Notes: a model not told the origin generated them from the sequence alone. Positions 50,426 to 59,501 are shown, counted from the stretch's first letter. The stretch is 64,000 nt of DNA from Microcaldota archaeon (GCA_021845465.1 JAKBRL010000001.1:43550-107549); one strand, 5' to 3'. A program made the numbers and translations.

Positions 50426-50755
50426 ATGGCAGGAATTGAAGACTTCATGAAGCTTGAATTCAGAGTTGGAAGAATTCTCATGGTTGAGGATGTCGAGAAG
50501 GCCCGCAAGCCCATATATAAATTTCTGGTCGATTTAGGCCCCGAAATCGGCATTCGTATAATTCTTGCAGGAATAAAGTCATACTACTCTAAAGAAGAGC
50601 TTCTGAACAAGGAAGTGATATGCATAACAAACCTGGATCCCAAGGTAATAGCCGGAGTAGAATCAAATGGGATGGTGTTGGCAGCAGAAGATGAAAACGG
50701 AATAGCGCTGCTAACTCCAGACAAAGAACTGAAAGAGGGGAGCACTGTAAGATAA
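50426..50755 (+). CDS. tRNA-binding OB-fold protein (CsaA/Trbp111-like)
   Basis: This 109-residue protein is a stand-alone EMAP-II/Trbp111-type domain (FMKLEFRVGRILMVEDVEKA, KPIYKFLVDLG, VICITNLDPKVIAGVESNGMVLAA). The same domain occurs at the C-terminus of some MetRS proteins and in CsaA. It binds the tRNA elbow nonspecifically or serves as a chaperone. That is notable beside tRNAs with elbow-region introns, but a link is speculative. Confidence 0.9.
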   Translation: MAGIEDFMKLEFRVGRILMVEDVEKARKPIYKFLVDLGPEIGIRIILAGIKSYYSKEELLNKEVICITNLDPKVIAGVESNGMVLAAEDENGIALLTPDKELKEGSTVR

Positions 50756-50783
50756 AGGCTGGAATGAATTATTGCGTGATCAA

Positions 50784-51365
50784 ATGATATTGATAGTAGT
50801 TGGCCTTCCCGGATCTGGGAAAAGCACAATAGCGGAAATGCTCAGGGAAGAAAAATTCGACGTCATAGAATATGGAGACATATGGAGGGAACTGCTTAAA
50901 AAAGCAAAGATACCGTTAAATGACCCAAAAGCAACAAGGGAATTCACAGCAAGACTCAGAGAAAAATACGGAAAAGACATCTACTCAAAATATGCAGTCA
51001 AGAAAATCAGGAAGAGCATGAAACACATAGTCTTAATGGGCCTAAGAAGTACATATGAACTTGATTATATCAAAAAGAAGGTTGACAAGGTAGACATAAT
51101 TGCTGTCCGTTCCCCATTCGAGACCAGGTTCAATCGGCTCAAGAGACGCGCAAAGCCAGAAGACCCTAAAACCATAGATGATTTCAAATGGCTGGAGACG
51201 CGTGAAAAACGCGGATTCCTGCCTGATAAAAAAGAAGAGAAGCACGGCGTTCTTGTAATAATGAAACAGGCTGACTATGTAATAGATAATTCAGGAACCA
51301 AAGAGGAGCTCAAGCTAAAGCTTGACAGAGTGCTTTCAAAAATAGACAAAGACTGGAAATCTTAG
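50784..51365 (+). CDS. UPF0200-type P-loop kinase-like protein
   Basis: This 193-residue P-loop protein has Walker A GLPGSGKSTIAEML near the N-terminus, a YGDIWRELL segment and a lid-like arginine-rich stretch (FNRLKRRAKPEDPKTIDDFKW). It resembles archaeal UPF0200 proteins related to dephospho-CoA kinase and nucleoside-phosphate kinases; the substrate is unknown. The ATG at 50784 follows GTGAT with a 3-nt gap, so the TTG at 50772 is rejected. Confidence 0.85.
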   Translation: MILIVVGLPGSGKSTIAEMLREEKFDVIEYGDIWRELLKKAKIPLNDPKATREFTARLREKYGKDIYSKYAVKKIRKSMKHIVLMGLRSTYELDYIKKKVDKVDIIAVRSPFETRFNRLKRRAKPEDPKTIDDFKWLETREKRGFLPDKKEEKHGVLVIMKQADYVIDNSGTKEELKLKLDRVLSKIDKDWKS

Positions 51366-51384
51366 ATAAGAGCGTGCTCGTATC

Positions 51385-51732
51385 TTACTGTTTTATTGTC
51401 ATTCGGCGAATGTCAGGAGCCCTAAAATAAGGCTCGCTGACATTCTTCCTGATAAATTCCCTCCCACGCATGGTCAATGAGAGGGGCTTGTATTCCTCCC
51501 CCCGCCCTCTTTCAGTAAAATCAACGTATCCTCTTTCCTTAAGTTTTTTAAGTGTATACCATATGCCGCTCTGCGAACATCCATAAATATCAGCAAGATA
51601 CTCAACAAAGCTCGTTGCGGTAGGTATGTCCTGGAGCCCTATCTCATAAAGTATTAACGATTCCTTCTCCTTGAGTTCGCTATCCTGACGGGATACGGAA
51701 ACAGTTCTAACTATTGTTTTAGCCACTTGCAT
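51385..51732 (-). CDS. Winged-helix transcriptional regulator (PadR/MarR-like)
   Basis: This 115-residue DNA-binding protein has a clear winged helix: EKESLILYEIGL, TSFVEYLADIYGCSQSGIWYTLKKLKERGYVDF and the wing RGRGEEYKPLSLTMRGREFI. It converges with the P-loop gene. Its target is unknown; autoregulation is common for such proteins. Confidence 0.82.
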   Translation of the reverse strand: MQVAKTIVRTVSVSRQDSELKEKESLILYEIGLQDIPTATSFVEYLADIYGCSQSGIWYTLKKLKERGYVDFTERGRGEEYKPLSLTMRGREFIRKNVSEPYFRAPDIRRMTIKQ

Positions 51733-52095
51733 TCAAAAAACACCCGAGGAAATTTATTCGATGCAAGCAGCAGAAGAATGAGGATTGCATGTATTATTTA
51801 TTATTGCTATGGCTATAACTGGCAAATAGGTAAACTTGGACATTCCCAGCATTGTTGCCATCTGCATTTTTACACGCTAATCTTATATCTAAAGAGATTA
51901 ATATTTAAATCTTTTCTACAACTTTACACATACAACTTTGCATGTTAGCAATCACTTAAAACTTCAAATATTATCCAAGCACAGCTGAGCCCATCTTTCC
52001 AGAGTAACGTAACGCGTTGTCCATGCACCAAAATTCCCACCACTGCAGTAATTATAGACTATCTGTCAATTGTCTCAACATGTAAAAGAAAAAGT
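51733..52095. other. Non-coding gap of about 360 bases
   Basis: No convincing gene, tRNA or boxed sRNA is visible on either strand. The stretch contains AT-rich promoter-like sequence (TTAATATTTAAATC at about 51898-51911), which may drive the winged-helix regulator on the minus strand. It ends at the terminator-like hairpin for the AIM24 gene. Confidence 0.5.
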
Positions 52096-52126
52096 AGAAT
52101 CTGTGGACATACTGCCCACAGATTCT
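52096..52126 (-). terminator. Terminator-like hairpin downstream of the AIM24 gene
   Basis: A perfect 11-bp inverted repeat (AGAATCTGTGG, 52096-52106, with CCACAGATTCT, 52116-52126) has a 9-nt loop. On the minus strand it is followed by ACTTTTTCTTTTAC. It lies 6 bases past the AIM24 stop, as expected for an intrinsic-type terminator or a 3' end stabiliser. Confidence 0.65.
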
Positions 52127-52132
52127 TGGCAT

Positions 52133-52918
52133 TTAAAGCTTAAATCCTCCGAAGCCTCCCTTCTTTCCTGCTTCGCCAAGCGCTCCAATCAAGCCACCTG
52201 CAGCGGCTCCAGCCAAGCCTCCGGCAAGAGCTCCGCCTCCTCCTGAATTATTATTACCTGAATTTGGAGCTATGCTCTGCCTAAGCTTTGTTCTAGAAAC
52301 ACTGTGTAGTATCACATTGCCTGGGCCTGTTATCTTACCCATCCAAAGTCCTTCTCCTCCGACCAATTCGGTTTTTAAACCTCCTACAGTACTGAAATCT
52401 ATTCTCATGTCTCCTCCGAAAGCAGCTATATGTCCCGGATCAATCTCCACAGCAGAGCCATCTGCAAGATTATACTCTACTATATCACCGCAGACATGCA
52501 GAAATATAGTGCAAGGTCCTGTAAACTTTTCTAGAAATACTCCTGTGCCTGAAAAGAAGCCTTTCCACGAACCTTTAACATCTATCTTAGAAGGGTCATT
52601 TGTAGCAAGAAATGCCATATGCTCCACTAAAAGTGATTCTCCATCTTTAAGTTCCACAACCTTTATCTTTCCAGGAATAGAACCCGCTAGCGATACCATT
52701 CCATCTGTATCTGTACTACATTCGAGCAAGAACGCGGTAGATCCGGCAAACATCATGCTTACTCCTTTTAAGAAGCCTGTGCCCCCTCCGAGTTTAGCCT
52801 CTAACCTTACATTATCACTCTTACTCGCGAGTTTACCTCCATCTACATATATCTTTTCTCCAGATGCCAGCTTAATATTCAGCATTTGCATCGAGCTTCC
52901 TACGGCTTCGTATTCCAT
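52133..52918 (-). CDS. AIM24/TIGR00266-family protein
   Basis: This 261-residue all-beta protein belongs to the TIGR00266/AIM24 family. It shows repeated hairpins with VYVDGGKLASKS-like, GFLKGVSMMFAGSTAFLLE, GSWKGFFSGTGVFLEKFTGP and GGLKTELVGGEGLWMGKITGPG motifs, and a glycine/alanine-rich C-terminal tail. The biochemical role is unknown. It follows the SPFH gene on the same strand after 20 bases, suggesting a membrane-associated partnership. Confidence 0.9.
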   Translation of the reverse strand: MEYEAVGSSMQMLNIKLASGEKIYVDGGKLASKSDNVRLEAKLGGGTGFLKGVSMMFAGSTAFLLECSTDTDGMVSLAGSIPGKIKVVELKDGESLLVEHMAFLATNDPSKIDVKGSWKGFFSGTGVFLEKFTGPCTIFLHVCGDIVEYNLADGSAVEIDPGHIAAFGGDMRIDFSTVGGLKTELVGGEGLWMGKITGPGNVILHSVSRTKLRQSIAPNSGNNNSGGGGALAGGLAGAAAGGLIGALGEAGKKGGFGGFKL

Positions 52919-52938
52919 TCAAATCACCATCAAATTTC

Positions 52939-54054
52939 TCATATCTTAAACGTATCCTTTCCTGTATCTTCATTGCTGTCAGGCACAACTCTGACGCCTC
53001 CTGAAGCAGTTACATTTCCATCCTGCCCCTTCGGAACTGTTTCTGTTAGGCTTGCATCCTTCTTCATAGAAGCAGGGGAACGATGTTTAGTATCCTGGCC
53101 AGATTTCGCTGAAGAAGAAACACCAGCAGTATTCTTTGACAGGGAATCTTTCTCATTCCCTATACCTACCATCTTCTCTATTCCTAGCACGCCGATAGGT
53201 GTAGGTATTCCAAGCCCTCTCGATTCAGTCGGTATGAATATCAGATGATTTTTACCGCTTATCCCTATTTCATAAAGCATATTCAGTGCACGCAGCTGCA
53301 TAGCATAAACATTGGATTGATAGGTCTGAGCCGCAGCAACCATATTGGTAGCAGCAAGTTTTTCCGACTCCGCGAGTATAACTCTTGCATCACGTTCTCT
53401 TGAAGCTATGGCTACCTTTGCCATAGCGTCCTGCAGTTCATCAGGTATCTTCACATCCCTTATCTCAACTGATATGACATTCATTCCCCACGGTGTGACA
53501 CGCTGGTCTATAAGCGTCTTGACACTGTCTGCTATCTCGCTTCTTCCAACAATCATCTGACTCAGGCTAACCTTTCCTATAACATCCCTAAGCGCAGTCT
53601 GCGCCGCAAGCGAAACCGATTGGTACACATCATTTACTTGAAGTACAGTATTCTCCGGATTCTCTATTTTTGCAAACATTATGGCCTCAACATCTACTCC
53701 TACATTGTCCTGAGTCAGGGTCTTCTCCGCTGAGAATGTAGTAGAAAAGGTTCTAAGGTCGAATTTATATGGCATTTTTTGTATTATCGGAATTATAAAG
53801 AATAGTCCTGGACCATAAGTGCCTTTGTATTTTCCTAAAGTCAGTATTGGAGCCCTATCCCACTCCTTCAACACTTTGACACTAAGCAAAAAGTATATGA
53901 CAAAAACCACAACGAAAAGCGCAGCTCCGCCTATTAAGCTAGAAGTAATATAATAATCCGAAAAAAAGAATATCGATGATACTATAATCCCAAGAAATAT
54001 AGTGAGTGCAGAATTTCCGTGACCACTTTTGTAAGCATATGTCTGTTTTTCCAT
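52939..54054 (-). CDS. SPFH-domain (stomatin/prohibitin-like) membrane protein
   Basis: This 371-residue protein has two N-terminal hydrophobic segments (about 14-60). An SPFH domain follows (GLFFIIPIIQKMPYKFDLRTF, VDVEAIMFAKIENPENTVLQVND, AAQTALRDVIGKVSLSQMI, about 88-215), then a coiled-coil helix (ASRERDARVILAESEKLAATNMVAAA) and a disordered tail. Such proteins form membrane microdomain scaffolds or regulate proteases. The partner protease (NfeD type) is not seen; the AIM24-like gene follows. Confidence 0.92.
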   Translation of the reverse strand: MEKQTYAYKSGHGNSALTIFLGIIVSSIFFFSDYYITSSLIGGAALFVVVFVIYFLLSVKVLKEWDRAPILTLGKYKGTYGPGLFFIIPIIQKMPYKFDLRTFSTTFSAEKTLTQDNVGVDVEAIMFAKIENPENTVLQVNDVYQSVSLAAQTALRDVIGKVSLSQMIVGRSEIADSVKTLIDQRVTPWGMNVISVEIRDVKIPDELQDAMAKVAIASRERDARVILAESEKLAATNMVAAAQTYQSNVYAMQLRALNMLYEIGISGKNHLIFIPTESRGLGIPTPIGVLGIEKMVGIGNEKDSLSKNTAGVSSSAKSGQDTKHRSPASMKKDASLTETVPKGQDGNVTASGGVRVVPDSNEDTGKDTFKI

Positions 54055-54232
54055 CTAATCAAAACAGAATATCATATAAAAATCTAAAAATCCTCTCATA
54101 TATTTTAAATATTCTGTATAATGGAATAATTTCCTAATTTCCTATATGCTTCCCTGCTTATTTAAAGGGACGTATTTGAAGGAACACAAAGATATCTATA
54201 AATATTTACTATAAGTATTCAGACCTGATCAG

Positions 54233-55096
54233 ATGATTCCGTTTACATATAGGCTAGCGTTACTGCTTATAGTAGGTGTAGCATATGCCGCGTATGACCT
54301 ACTCAACAAAAGAAATGTACCAGACATTTTTGTATACGGTGTCTTCATTTTGGGCTTGGCTATAACATTCACATACGGGCTAAAGACAATAGAGATAAGC
54401 CTTGCAATCTCATTTTTAATAATAGCTCTAGGCTACCTCATCTACAAGAAAGGCATAATGGGTGCAGGAGACTTTATGGAATTTGCAACTATAAGCATGC
54501 TTCTTCCAATACAGCCCAATCCTATGCTTTCCTCGCTTCCCCAATTCAACCTGCCATTTATACTCTCTGTGCTAATATCTACCGGATATTCTGCAATAAT
54601 CCTGACAACTGTATACTATCTGGCAAAATCATTAATGAAAGGAGGGCTTAAGGCAGCCTCTCTTAAAAGAAGGAAGATATACCACGGAACTGGACTTTTC
54701 ATATCATATCTTATCCTCCTGATGCTGATTACTTATCTTGCAGGATTTAAGGCATTTACTGCAATCATAATCCTTACTATGGGTGCAGCTTCTTCACTTG
54801 CTGTAATATTTGAAAAGGAGATCAACATGCAAATGGTCTCTTATATGTATCCAAAAGATTTATCAAAAGAAGACATGATAGCTACAAACCTCATGTCAAA
54901 TGCAGAGCTTAAATATTTCTCATCAAAATCAAAGCACTTCGGAAGGCTTGTGACCTCCAAAATGCTTAATGAAACAAAAGCCATAAAGAAGAAAATACCT
55001 GTGTATACCAGCGGAATACCTCTCGCATTCTTTGCACTTATAGGCATAGTAATATCTGTGCTTTTCGGCAATCTCCTTATATATTTCATCATCTAA
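54233..55096 (+). CDS. Type IV prepilin peptidase (A24 aspartyl protease)
   Basis: This 287-residue membrane protease has the two A24 catalytic Asp regions: AAYDLLNKRNVPD (about 19-31) and the GxGD-type MGAGDFMEF (about 80-88). Several transmembrane helices and an extra C-terminal cytoplasmic part with a last helix are present. It would cleave class III/type IV pilin signals such as those at 42197 and 45954. It may correspond to EppA or FlaK-type enzymes. Confidence 0.9.
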   Translation: MIPFTYRLALLLIVGVAYAAYDLLNKRNVPDIFVYGVFILGLAITFTYGLKTIEISLAISFLIIALGYLIYKKGIMGAGDFMEFATISMLLPIQPNPMLSSLPQFNLPFILSVLISTGYSAIILTTVYYLAKSLMKGGLKAASLKRRKIYHGTGLFISYLILLMLITYLAGFKAFTAIIILTMGAASSLAVIFEKEINMQMVSYMYPKDLSKEDMIATNLMSNAELKYFSSKSKHFGRLVTSKMLNETKAIKKKIPVYTSGIPLAFFALIGIVISVLFGNLLIYFII

Positions 55097-55130
55097 TTGA
55101 TGAAAGGGGCCACTCTCCAAAGGTCTTCAT

Positions 55131-56333
55131 TTGAACATAGCAATACTTTCAGACTTTCATATAGGATATGAACGCTTCAGGGAAGATGCTTTCAGACAGG
55201 CATCCGAAGCAATGGAAATAGCAAGCAGGGAAGCCGATGTCATAGTAATAGCCGGTGACATCTTTGACTACCGGCATCCAAAGCCTGAAGTGATAGTAGA
55301 AGCTGTAAGTCTATTCAAAAAAATCTCATCACAGAAATTCACTGCAAGAGTAGTTGGTTTTGAAGGCCGTGGAAACTGTTATACTGAAGTACCTATAATT
55401 GCAATACCGGGAACACATGAACGAAGGACTGCCGATGAAACTGACTCTATAGATCTGCTGAACCTGGCAGGGTATCTTGTAAACGCCAATCAGGCCAGAG
55501 TAACAGTAGAAAAAGAAGGAGAGAGGGTCTCCGTATTTGGCATAGGCGGAGTCTCCGAAGAGAGATTCAAAGAAACAATAAATCAGATAAAACCACAGCC
55601 TACCGCAGGCGCATTCAATCTCTTCCTCTTCCATCAATCTGTATACGAATTCCTTCCATTCGGAGAGAATATAATTAAGCTTGAGGAGCTTCCCAAAGGC
55701 TTCGATCTTTATGTAGATGGGCACATACACAGCAAGATTGAATCAAAGTGCCACGGAAAGATGTTTTTGATACCAGGCAGTACTGTACTTACCCAATTAA
55801 AAGAGGGAGAGCAGGAAGAAAAAGGATTCTTTATATACAATACAGAAACAAACACATACTTCTTCAGAAAAATAAATTCTAGGAAATTTGTCATGTTAAA
55901 GATAGATGTAGCTGACCTTACTCCGTCAGAAATAAAAAGCAGGGTTGAAGAGCAGATATTAAAAATACCCACACGAAGCAAAGAAAAACCTATAATACGG
56001 GTAGTTTTAGAAGGAAAACTCAAAGAAGGTTTCAAAAACATAGACCTAGGCTTAAAAGGAATCTTAGATTCGCATTCTGAAAACGCCATAATCGAGATAA
56101 CAAAATCCGGGATAGAATCTTACGAGTCAAAAGAAACTGAAGAGCTGAGAAATGGCATGCTTGAAAATGTATCTATACGTGACTATGGCGTAGGGCTCTT
56201 TCTAAAAAAACTATCGGAGAACAAATATAATCTGAATGTAAACCCGTCCCTGTTATTTGATCTTCTGGCATCTGAAGAAAAAAAGGAGACAGCAATAAAC
56301 CGTATTATGGGTATTTTATTTCTTTCTTCATAG
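55131..56333 (+). CDS. mre11: Mre11-like DNA repair nuclease
   Basis: This 400-residue calcineurin-fold nuclease shows motif I SDFHIGYERF, motif II IAGDIFDYRHP, motif III AIPGTHERR and the later histidines in LFHQSVYEF and YVDGHIHSK. Instead of the usual GNHD the third motif reads GTHE, so the nuclease motif is degenerate but keeps the His. Mre11 with Rad50 processes DNA ends; Rad50 is not in the window. The start is TTG. The 3' end overlaps the convergent pyrE by 29 bases. Confidence 0.88.
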   Translation: MNIAILSDFHIGYERFREDAFRQASEAMEIASREADVIVIAGDIFDYRHPKPEVIVEAVSLFKKISSQKFTARVVGFEGRGNCYTEVPIIAIPGTHERRTADETDSIDLLNLAGYLVNANQARVTVEKEGERVSVFGIGGVSEERFKETINQIKPQPTAGAFNLFLFHQSVYEFLPFGENIIKLEELPKGFDLYVDGHIHSKIESKCHGKMFLIPGSTVLTQLKEGEQEEKGFFIYNTETNTYFFRKINSRKFVMLKIDVADLTPSEIKSRVEEQILKIPTRSKEKPIIRVVLEGKLKEGFKNIDLGLKGILDSHSENAIIEITKSGIESYESKETEELRNGMLENVSIRDYGVGLFLKKLSENKYNLNVNPSLLFDLLASEEKKETAINRIMGILFLSS

Positions 56334-57090
56334 CGGCTTCTCTCAATCTATCCTGAATCCCTTTATTTTGGAATTTGCTGCCATCTGAGAGATATTCCGC
56401 GATGACTGAATACTCTATATCGGATATCGAATTCTTAAGAAGACCTAATCCCTCAGATTTAAAACGTATAACTGAATGCAGACCATATCCACAAGCTTCC
56501 GCCTTCTCCGCTCCTCCCTGTTCTCTGTCAATGAGAACTACTATATCTTTCATTGAAATGCCAGAAATATTCCTTCTTAGAAGTTCCCCATTAATCTGTC
56601 CCATTGCAAGAAGCTTACTATCAAATCTAGTGACTAAATCATCTATCATAACAAGTCTATCCCCGTGATTAAGTTCACCTTCTACAAGCGCATGCTGGCC
56701 GTGGCTCTTGATATACCTTTCAACATCATCTCCTGTCTTAACTTCTTCAGGAAGTTTTCTTGTATATAACGCAGGGAAGCCGAATACTGCCGAAAGCGCG
56801 CTTGCAAAAGGCACTCCTGCCATAGCCAATCCTACTACCTTATCCTTTCCGTAAGGTCTATACCCAAGGCCAATAAGCATTGAGCCAAGCGCTTCAACAG
56901 CTTTCTGGAAAGTTCTAGGATTGGAAGGCATGGACCGTTCATTTATGTATAATGGACTCCAGAGTCCGCTAGCAAGTCTCCATCCTTCAGGTCTGTCTCT
57001 ATACCATGTAAGTATCTGTCCTGTATCATACATCTCCTTGATTATCTCTTTCTTTATATGCTCTTCAACATTCACTGAAAAATTAACCAT
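56305..57090 (-). CDS. pyrE: Orotate phosphoribosyltransferase
   Basis: This 261-residue PRTase converts orotate and PRPP to OMP. The KVVGLAMAGVPFASALS segment, the ALYTRKLPEE hood and the PRPP loop RLVMIDDLVTRFDSK with VVLIDREQGG are visible. The ATG at 57090, just after the pyrF stop, is preferred; the longer frame from 57186 lies inside pyrF. With pyrF it makes the final two steps of UMP synthesis. Confidence 0.93.
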   Translation of the reverse strand: MVNFSVNVEEHIKKEIIKEMYDTGQILTWYRDRPEGWRLASGLWSPLYINERSMPSNPRTFQKAVEALGSMLIGLGYRPYGKDKVVGLAMAGVPFASALSAVFGFPALYTRKLPEEVKTGDDVERYIKSHGQHALVEGELNHGDRLVMIDDLVTRFDSKLLAMGQINGELLRRNISGISMKDIVVLIDREQGGAEKAEACGYGLHSVIRFKSEGLGLLKNSISDIEYSVIAEYLSDGSKFQNKGIQDRLREAAMKKEIKYP

Positions 57091-57091
57091 T

Positions 57092-57928
57092 TTATCCACT
57101 ATCAATCCTTTCAAGATAAGCATTCCATCCTGCTTTTCTATAAGAAACAGCAGCAAGCAGAGGATCATCCGCTTCATAAATGCCACGCCCTACTATAATG
57201 CAGTCAGATCCAGCCAATACTGCTCTTTCCGGAATGTTGTAATTCTGCCCCATCGCATCTCCTTTATCACCCATCTTAATGCCCGGAGTCATTATCACAT
57301 CCCCAGGCAAAGACATTTCAGAAAGCCTATTCAAATCCGAAGGATTGCTCCCATTCCCTATGTACCCTGAAACTACGTCTGAGTTAATATGCCCAAACTC
57401 CACCGCCTTTTTAGTGTATTCTTCGTTAGCAAGATTCTTTTCGGAAGACATCTGCGCAAGTACCAATATTCCTCTTGGATTTCCATCATTAGCTTTGCGG
57501 ATTATACTTCCAATTCCTTCAATCTGCCCAGGCCCTGGAAGCAGATTCATGCTGACAAGGTTGGCCCAGCCTGATATCTTGAGGCTACCTTGCGCATACT
57601 GCATCATTGCAGTATGTCCTATATCTGCAAATTTCCTGTCTTCGAAAATAAGGAAGTTATGTCTTTTCGAGATATCCATCAGCTTATGCCCAATCTCGCA
57701 TGTAAAACCTTCAACTATGTCCGCATGCGTCTTTAGGACTGCAATCTCAGGTCCTAAAAGCTCAGCAAGACGGAGTAGCTCTTCAGAATCTGTAACATCG
57801 CAACTGAGTGCCAGATTCGTCCTCTTTTCTGACATTATGGAAAATAACTTTTTAGAAGCAGGATTTGCAGCGCTTTCCCTTCGCTTTTCATAACTTAATT
57901 TATTTCTACCCATCAAATAATCATCCAC
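57092..57928 (-). CDS. pyrF: Orotidine 5'-phosphate decarboxylase, eukaryote-like form
   Basis: This 278-residue TIM-barrel enzyme turns OMP into UMP. The active-site segment FLIFEDRKFADIGHT has the Asp/Lys/Asp set, and MTPGIKMGDKGDAMGQNYN and the closing VGRGIYEA bind phosphate. Length, the LKTHADIVEGFT segment and the C-terminal YRKAGWNAYLERI closely resemble eukaryotic UMP synthase decarboxylase domains, unlike the short archaeal form. A GTG (57928) overlaps the pfkB stop; an ATG at 57913 is the alternative start. Confidence 0.95.
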   Translation of the reverse strand: MDDYLMGRNKLSYEKRRESAANPASKKLFSIMSEKRTNLALSCDVTDSEELLRLAELLGPEIAVLKTHADIVEGFTCEIGHKLMDISKRHNFLIFEDRKFADIGHTAMMQYAQGSLKISGWANLVSMNLLPGPGQIEGIGSIIRKANDGNPRGILVLAQMSSEKNLANEEYTKKAVEFGHINSDVVSGYIGNGSNPSDLNRLSEMSLPGDVIMTPGIKMGDKGDAMGQNYNIPERAVLAGSDCIIVGRGIYEADDPLLAAVSYRKAGWNAYLERIDSG

Positions 57929-58832
57929 TTGCCCTGCCGGAAACTTCCTCCCTTGTAGGTATCCTGCTCTGGCAACCTGCCTGTTCTACAACGAAAGAAG
58001 CTGCGGCAGAAGCCATCCTACCCGAATAAGACGGATCTCCTGTCTTATAAAAATTGGCCATAAATGATCCTGCAAAGGCGTCTCCGGCACCACTACTATC
58101 AACAACCTTTGTTGCTTTACATGGCGATATTTTTAATAACGAATCTTTGAAAATTATTTGACTGCCAAGGCTTCCCAATGTCTTGACAATAAATTTCAGG
58201 TTAAACTCTTCTACTATATCCTCCATCTTTTTTCCAAGAAGCCTTTCCAGAAACTTACCTTCATCTCCATTCAGGAATAAAATATCCGAATTACTTAGGC
58301 ATGCTTCTGCATCTTTTTCTAAATAAGAATATATATTGCTGGAAGGCCCGAAACACTTTGTCCTCGCTTTGGAGTCTCTCAATAAAATGAAATTTACTTC
58401 AGGATCAGGAGAGGTGCAATAAAGAAAATCATGATCTATTTTTGATATTCCCTTTTTAAGATACTCTAAATAGGATTCTCTTTCTTCTAACAAAGCGCCC
58501 CCATAAAAGAAAATCTTGGAACCTTCTTCTCCATTAAAAATAAAGCATTTGTTCGTATGGGCTTTTTTATTATAATAAAGATTTTCAACATCAACCTTTT
58601 TCGAAAGCAGATGTTCCACATACTCCCTACTCTCTGCATCATCGCCTATTGCTCCAATAATCCCTACACTAACACCGAATATGCTGGCGTATACTGCGGC
58701 ATTTCCCCCTCTTCCTCCAAAAAACCTACCTGTAGAATTTAGCTTTAATGAACCTTCTCCAGATATTGAAGTTGCTTCGGATATCTCATCAATTGTTAGC
58801 TCTCCGCAGCAGAGGATCCCCAGAGGTTTCAT
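57921..58832 (-). CDS. PfkB-family sugar/nucleoside kinase
   Basis: This 303-residue ribokinase-fold enzyme shows the N-terminal substrate motif RFFGGRGGNAAVYASIFG (about 37-54) and the C-terminal catalytic motif VVDSSGAGDAFAGSFMA with its Asp (about 247-263). The substrate could be a nucleoside, ribose or other sugar. Overlap with pyrF and the pyrimidine context favour a nucleoside or ribose substrate, but this is inference. Confidence 0.92.
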   Translation of the reverse strand: MKPLGILCCGELTIDEISEATSISGEGSLKLNSTGRFFGGRGGNAAVYASIFGVSVGIIGAIGDDAESREYVEHLLSKKVDVENLYYNKKAHTNKCFIFNGEEGSKIFFYGGALLEERESYLEYLKKGISKIDHDFLYCTSPDPEVNFILLRDSKARTKCFGPSSNIYSYLEKDAEACLSNSDILFLNGDEGKFLERLLGKKMEDIVEEFNLKFIVKTLGSLGSQIIFKDSLLKISPCKATKVVDSSGAGDAFAGSFMANFYKTGDPSYSGRMASAAASFVVEQAGCQSRIPTREEVSGRASG

Positions 58833-58847
58833 GCTTATATATCGTAA

Positions 58848-59501
58848 TTAGCTTCTAAAAGCCTTATTCAAATCCAGTACCAAACTTACAAGTTCTTCCC
58901 AATTATTTACAGTGTGAATCAGAGGGTTTGGAAGTTCTGCAAGATCATTAACAAATTTTCTATTCCATGGGGCGTCATATATTATTCCAGGCCTTCCTTT
59001 TACTGAAAGAAGTCTGGCAAGATCCTGTTCATCATCTACTATCGTGTGTAGTTTTGCCTCTGCCTTCTCAGAATTACCGCCGACGAAGCTTACTGTATCA
59101 TAAACTACGCCCTTGCCTTGCAGCCAGACTTCGAGATTCGGCCTTATCGAATGGTCTCTCGCACCCATTGTAGTTATTACATCTATGCTTACATGGTTTG
59201 CACGCAGCTCCTTTATTCCCTTTCCTATACTCCTATCTATCAATTCGATGTGGCTGTATCTATCCCGCCAAACACTATCCAATATTTTTGATACTGTCTC
59301 CTTGCTTATTCCAAGTTCCATAAATTTAGGAGACTCGTGGAAAGGCCTATTTGTTATATGATCTCTTTCAAGACTCTTGAAACCCCTCTCTCTTAATATG
59401 TCTACGAGTAGCTGCGAAGAATTTGCAGTAACATTGTCTATGTCCAATCCTAACCTGAACTTTTCCACAACAGGCCTTTTAATTAATATCTCCATACTCA
59501 A
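58848..59501 (-). CDS. HAD-family phosphatase, 5'-deoxyribonucleotidase-like
   Basis: This 217-residue HAD hydrolase has catalytic motif I LGLDIDNVTANS (DxDxV/T type, about 17-28), a motif II Thr region (DVITTMGAR) and motif III/IV HTIVDDEQDLARL. The later IYDAPWNRKF resembles the PWN motif of NT5C-type 5'(3')-deoxyribonucleotidases. It would dephosphorylate a small substrate, probably a (deoxy)nucleotide, fitting the pyrimidine gene neighbourhood. It lies 15 bases upstream of pfkB on the same strand. Confidence 0.8.
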   Translation of the reverse strand: MSMEILIKRPVVEKFRLGLDIDNVTANSSQLLVDILRERGFKSLERDHITNRPFHESPKFMELGISKETVSKILDSVWRDRYSHIELIDRSIGKGIKELRANHVSIDVITTMGARDHSIRPNLEVWLQGKGVVYDTVSFVGGNSEKAEAKLHTIVDDEQDLARLLSVKGRPGIIYDAPWNRKFVNDLAELPNPLIHTVNNWEELVSLVLDLNKAFRS

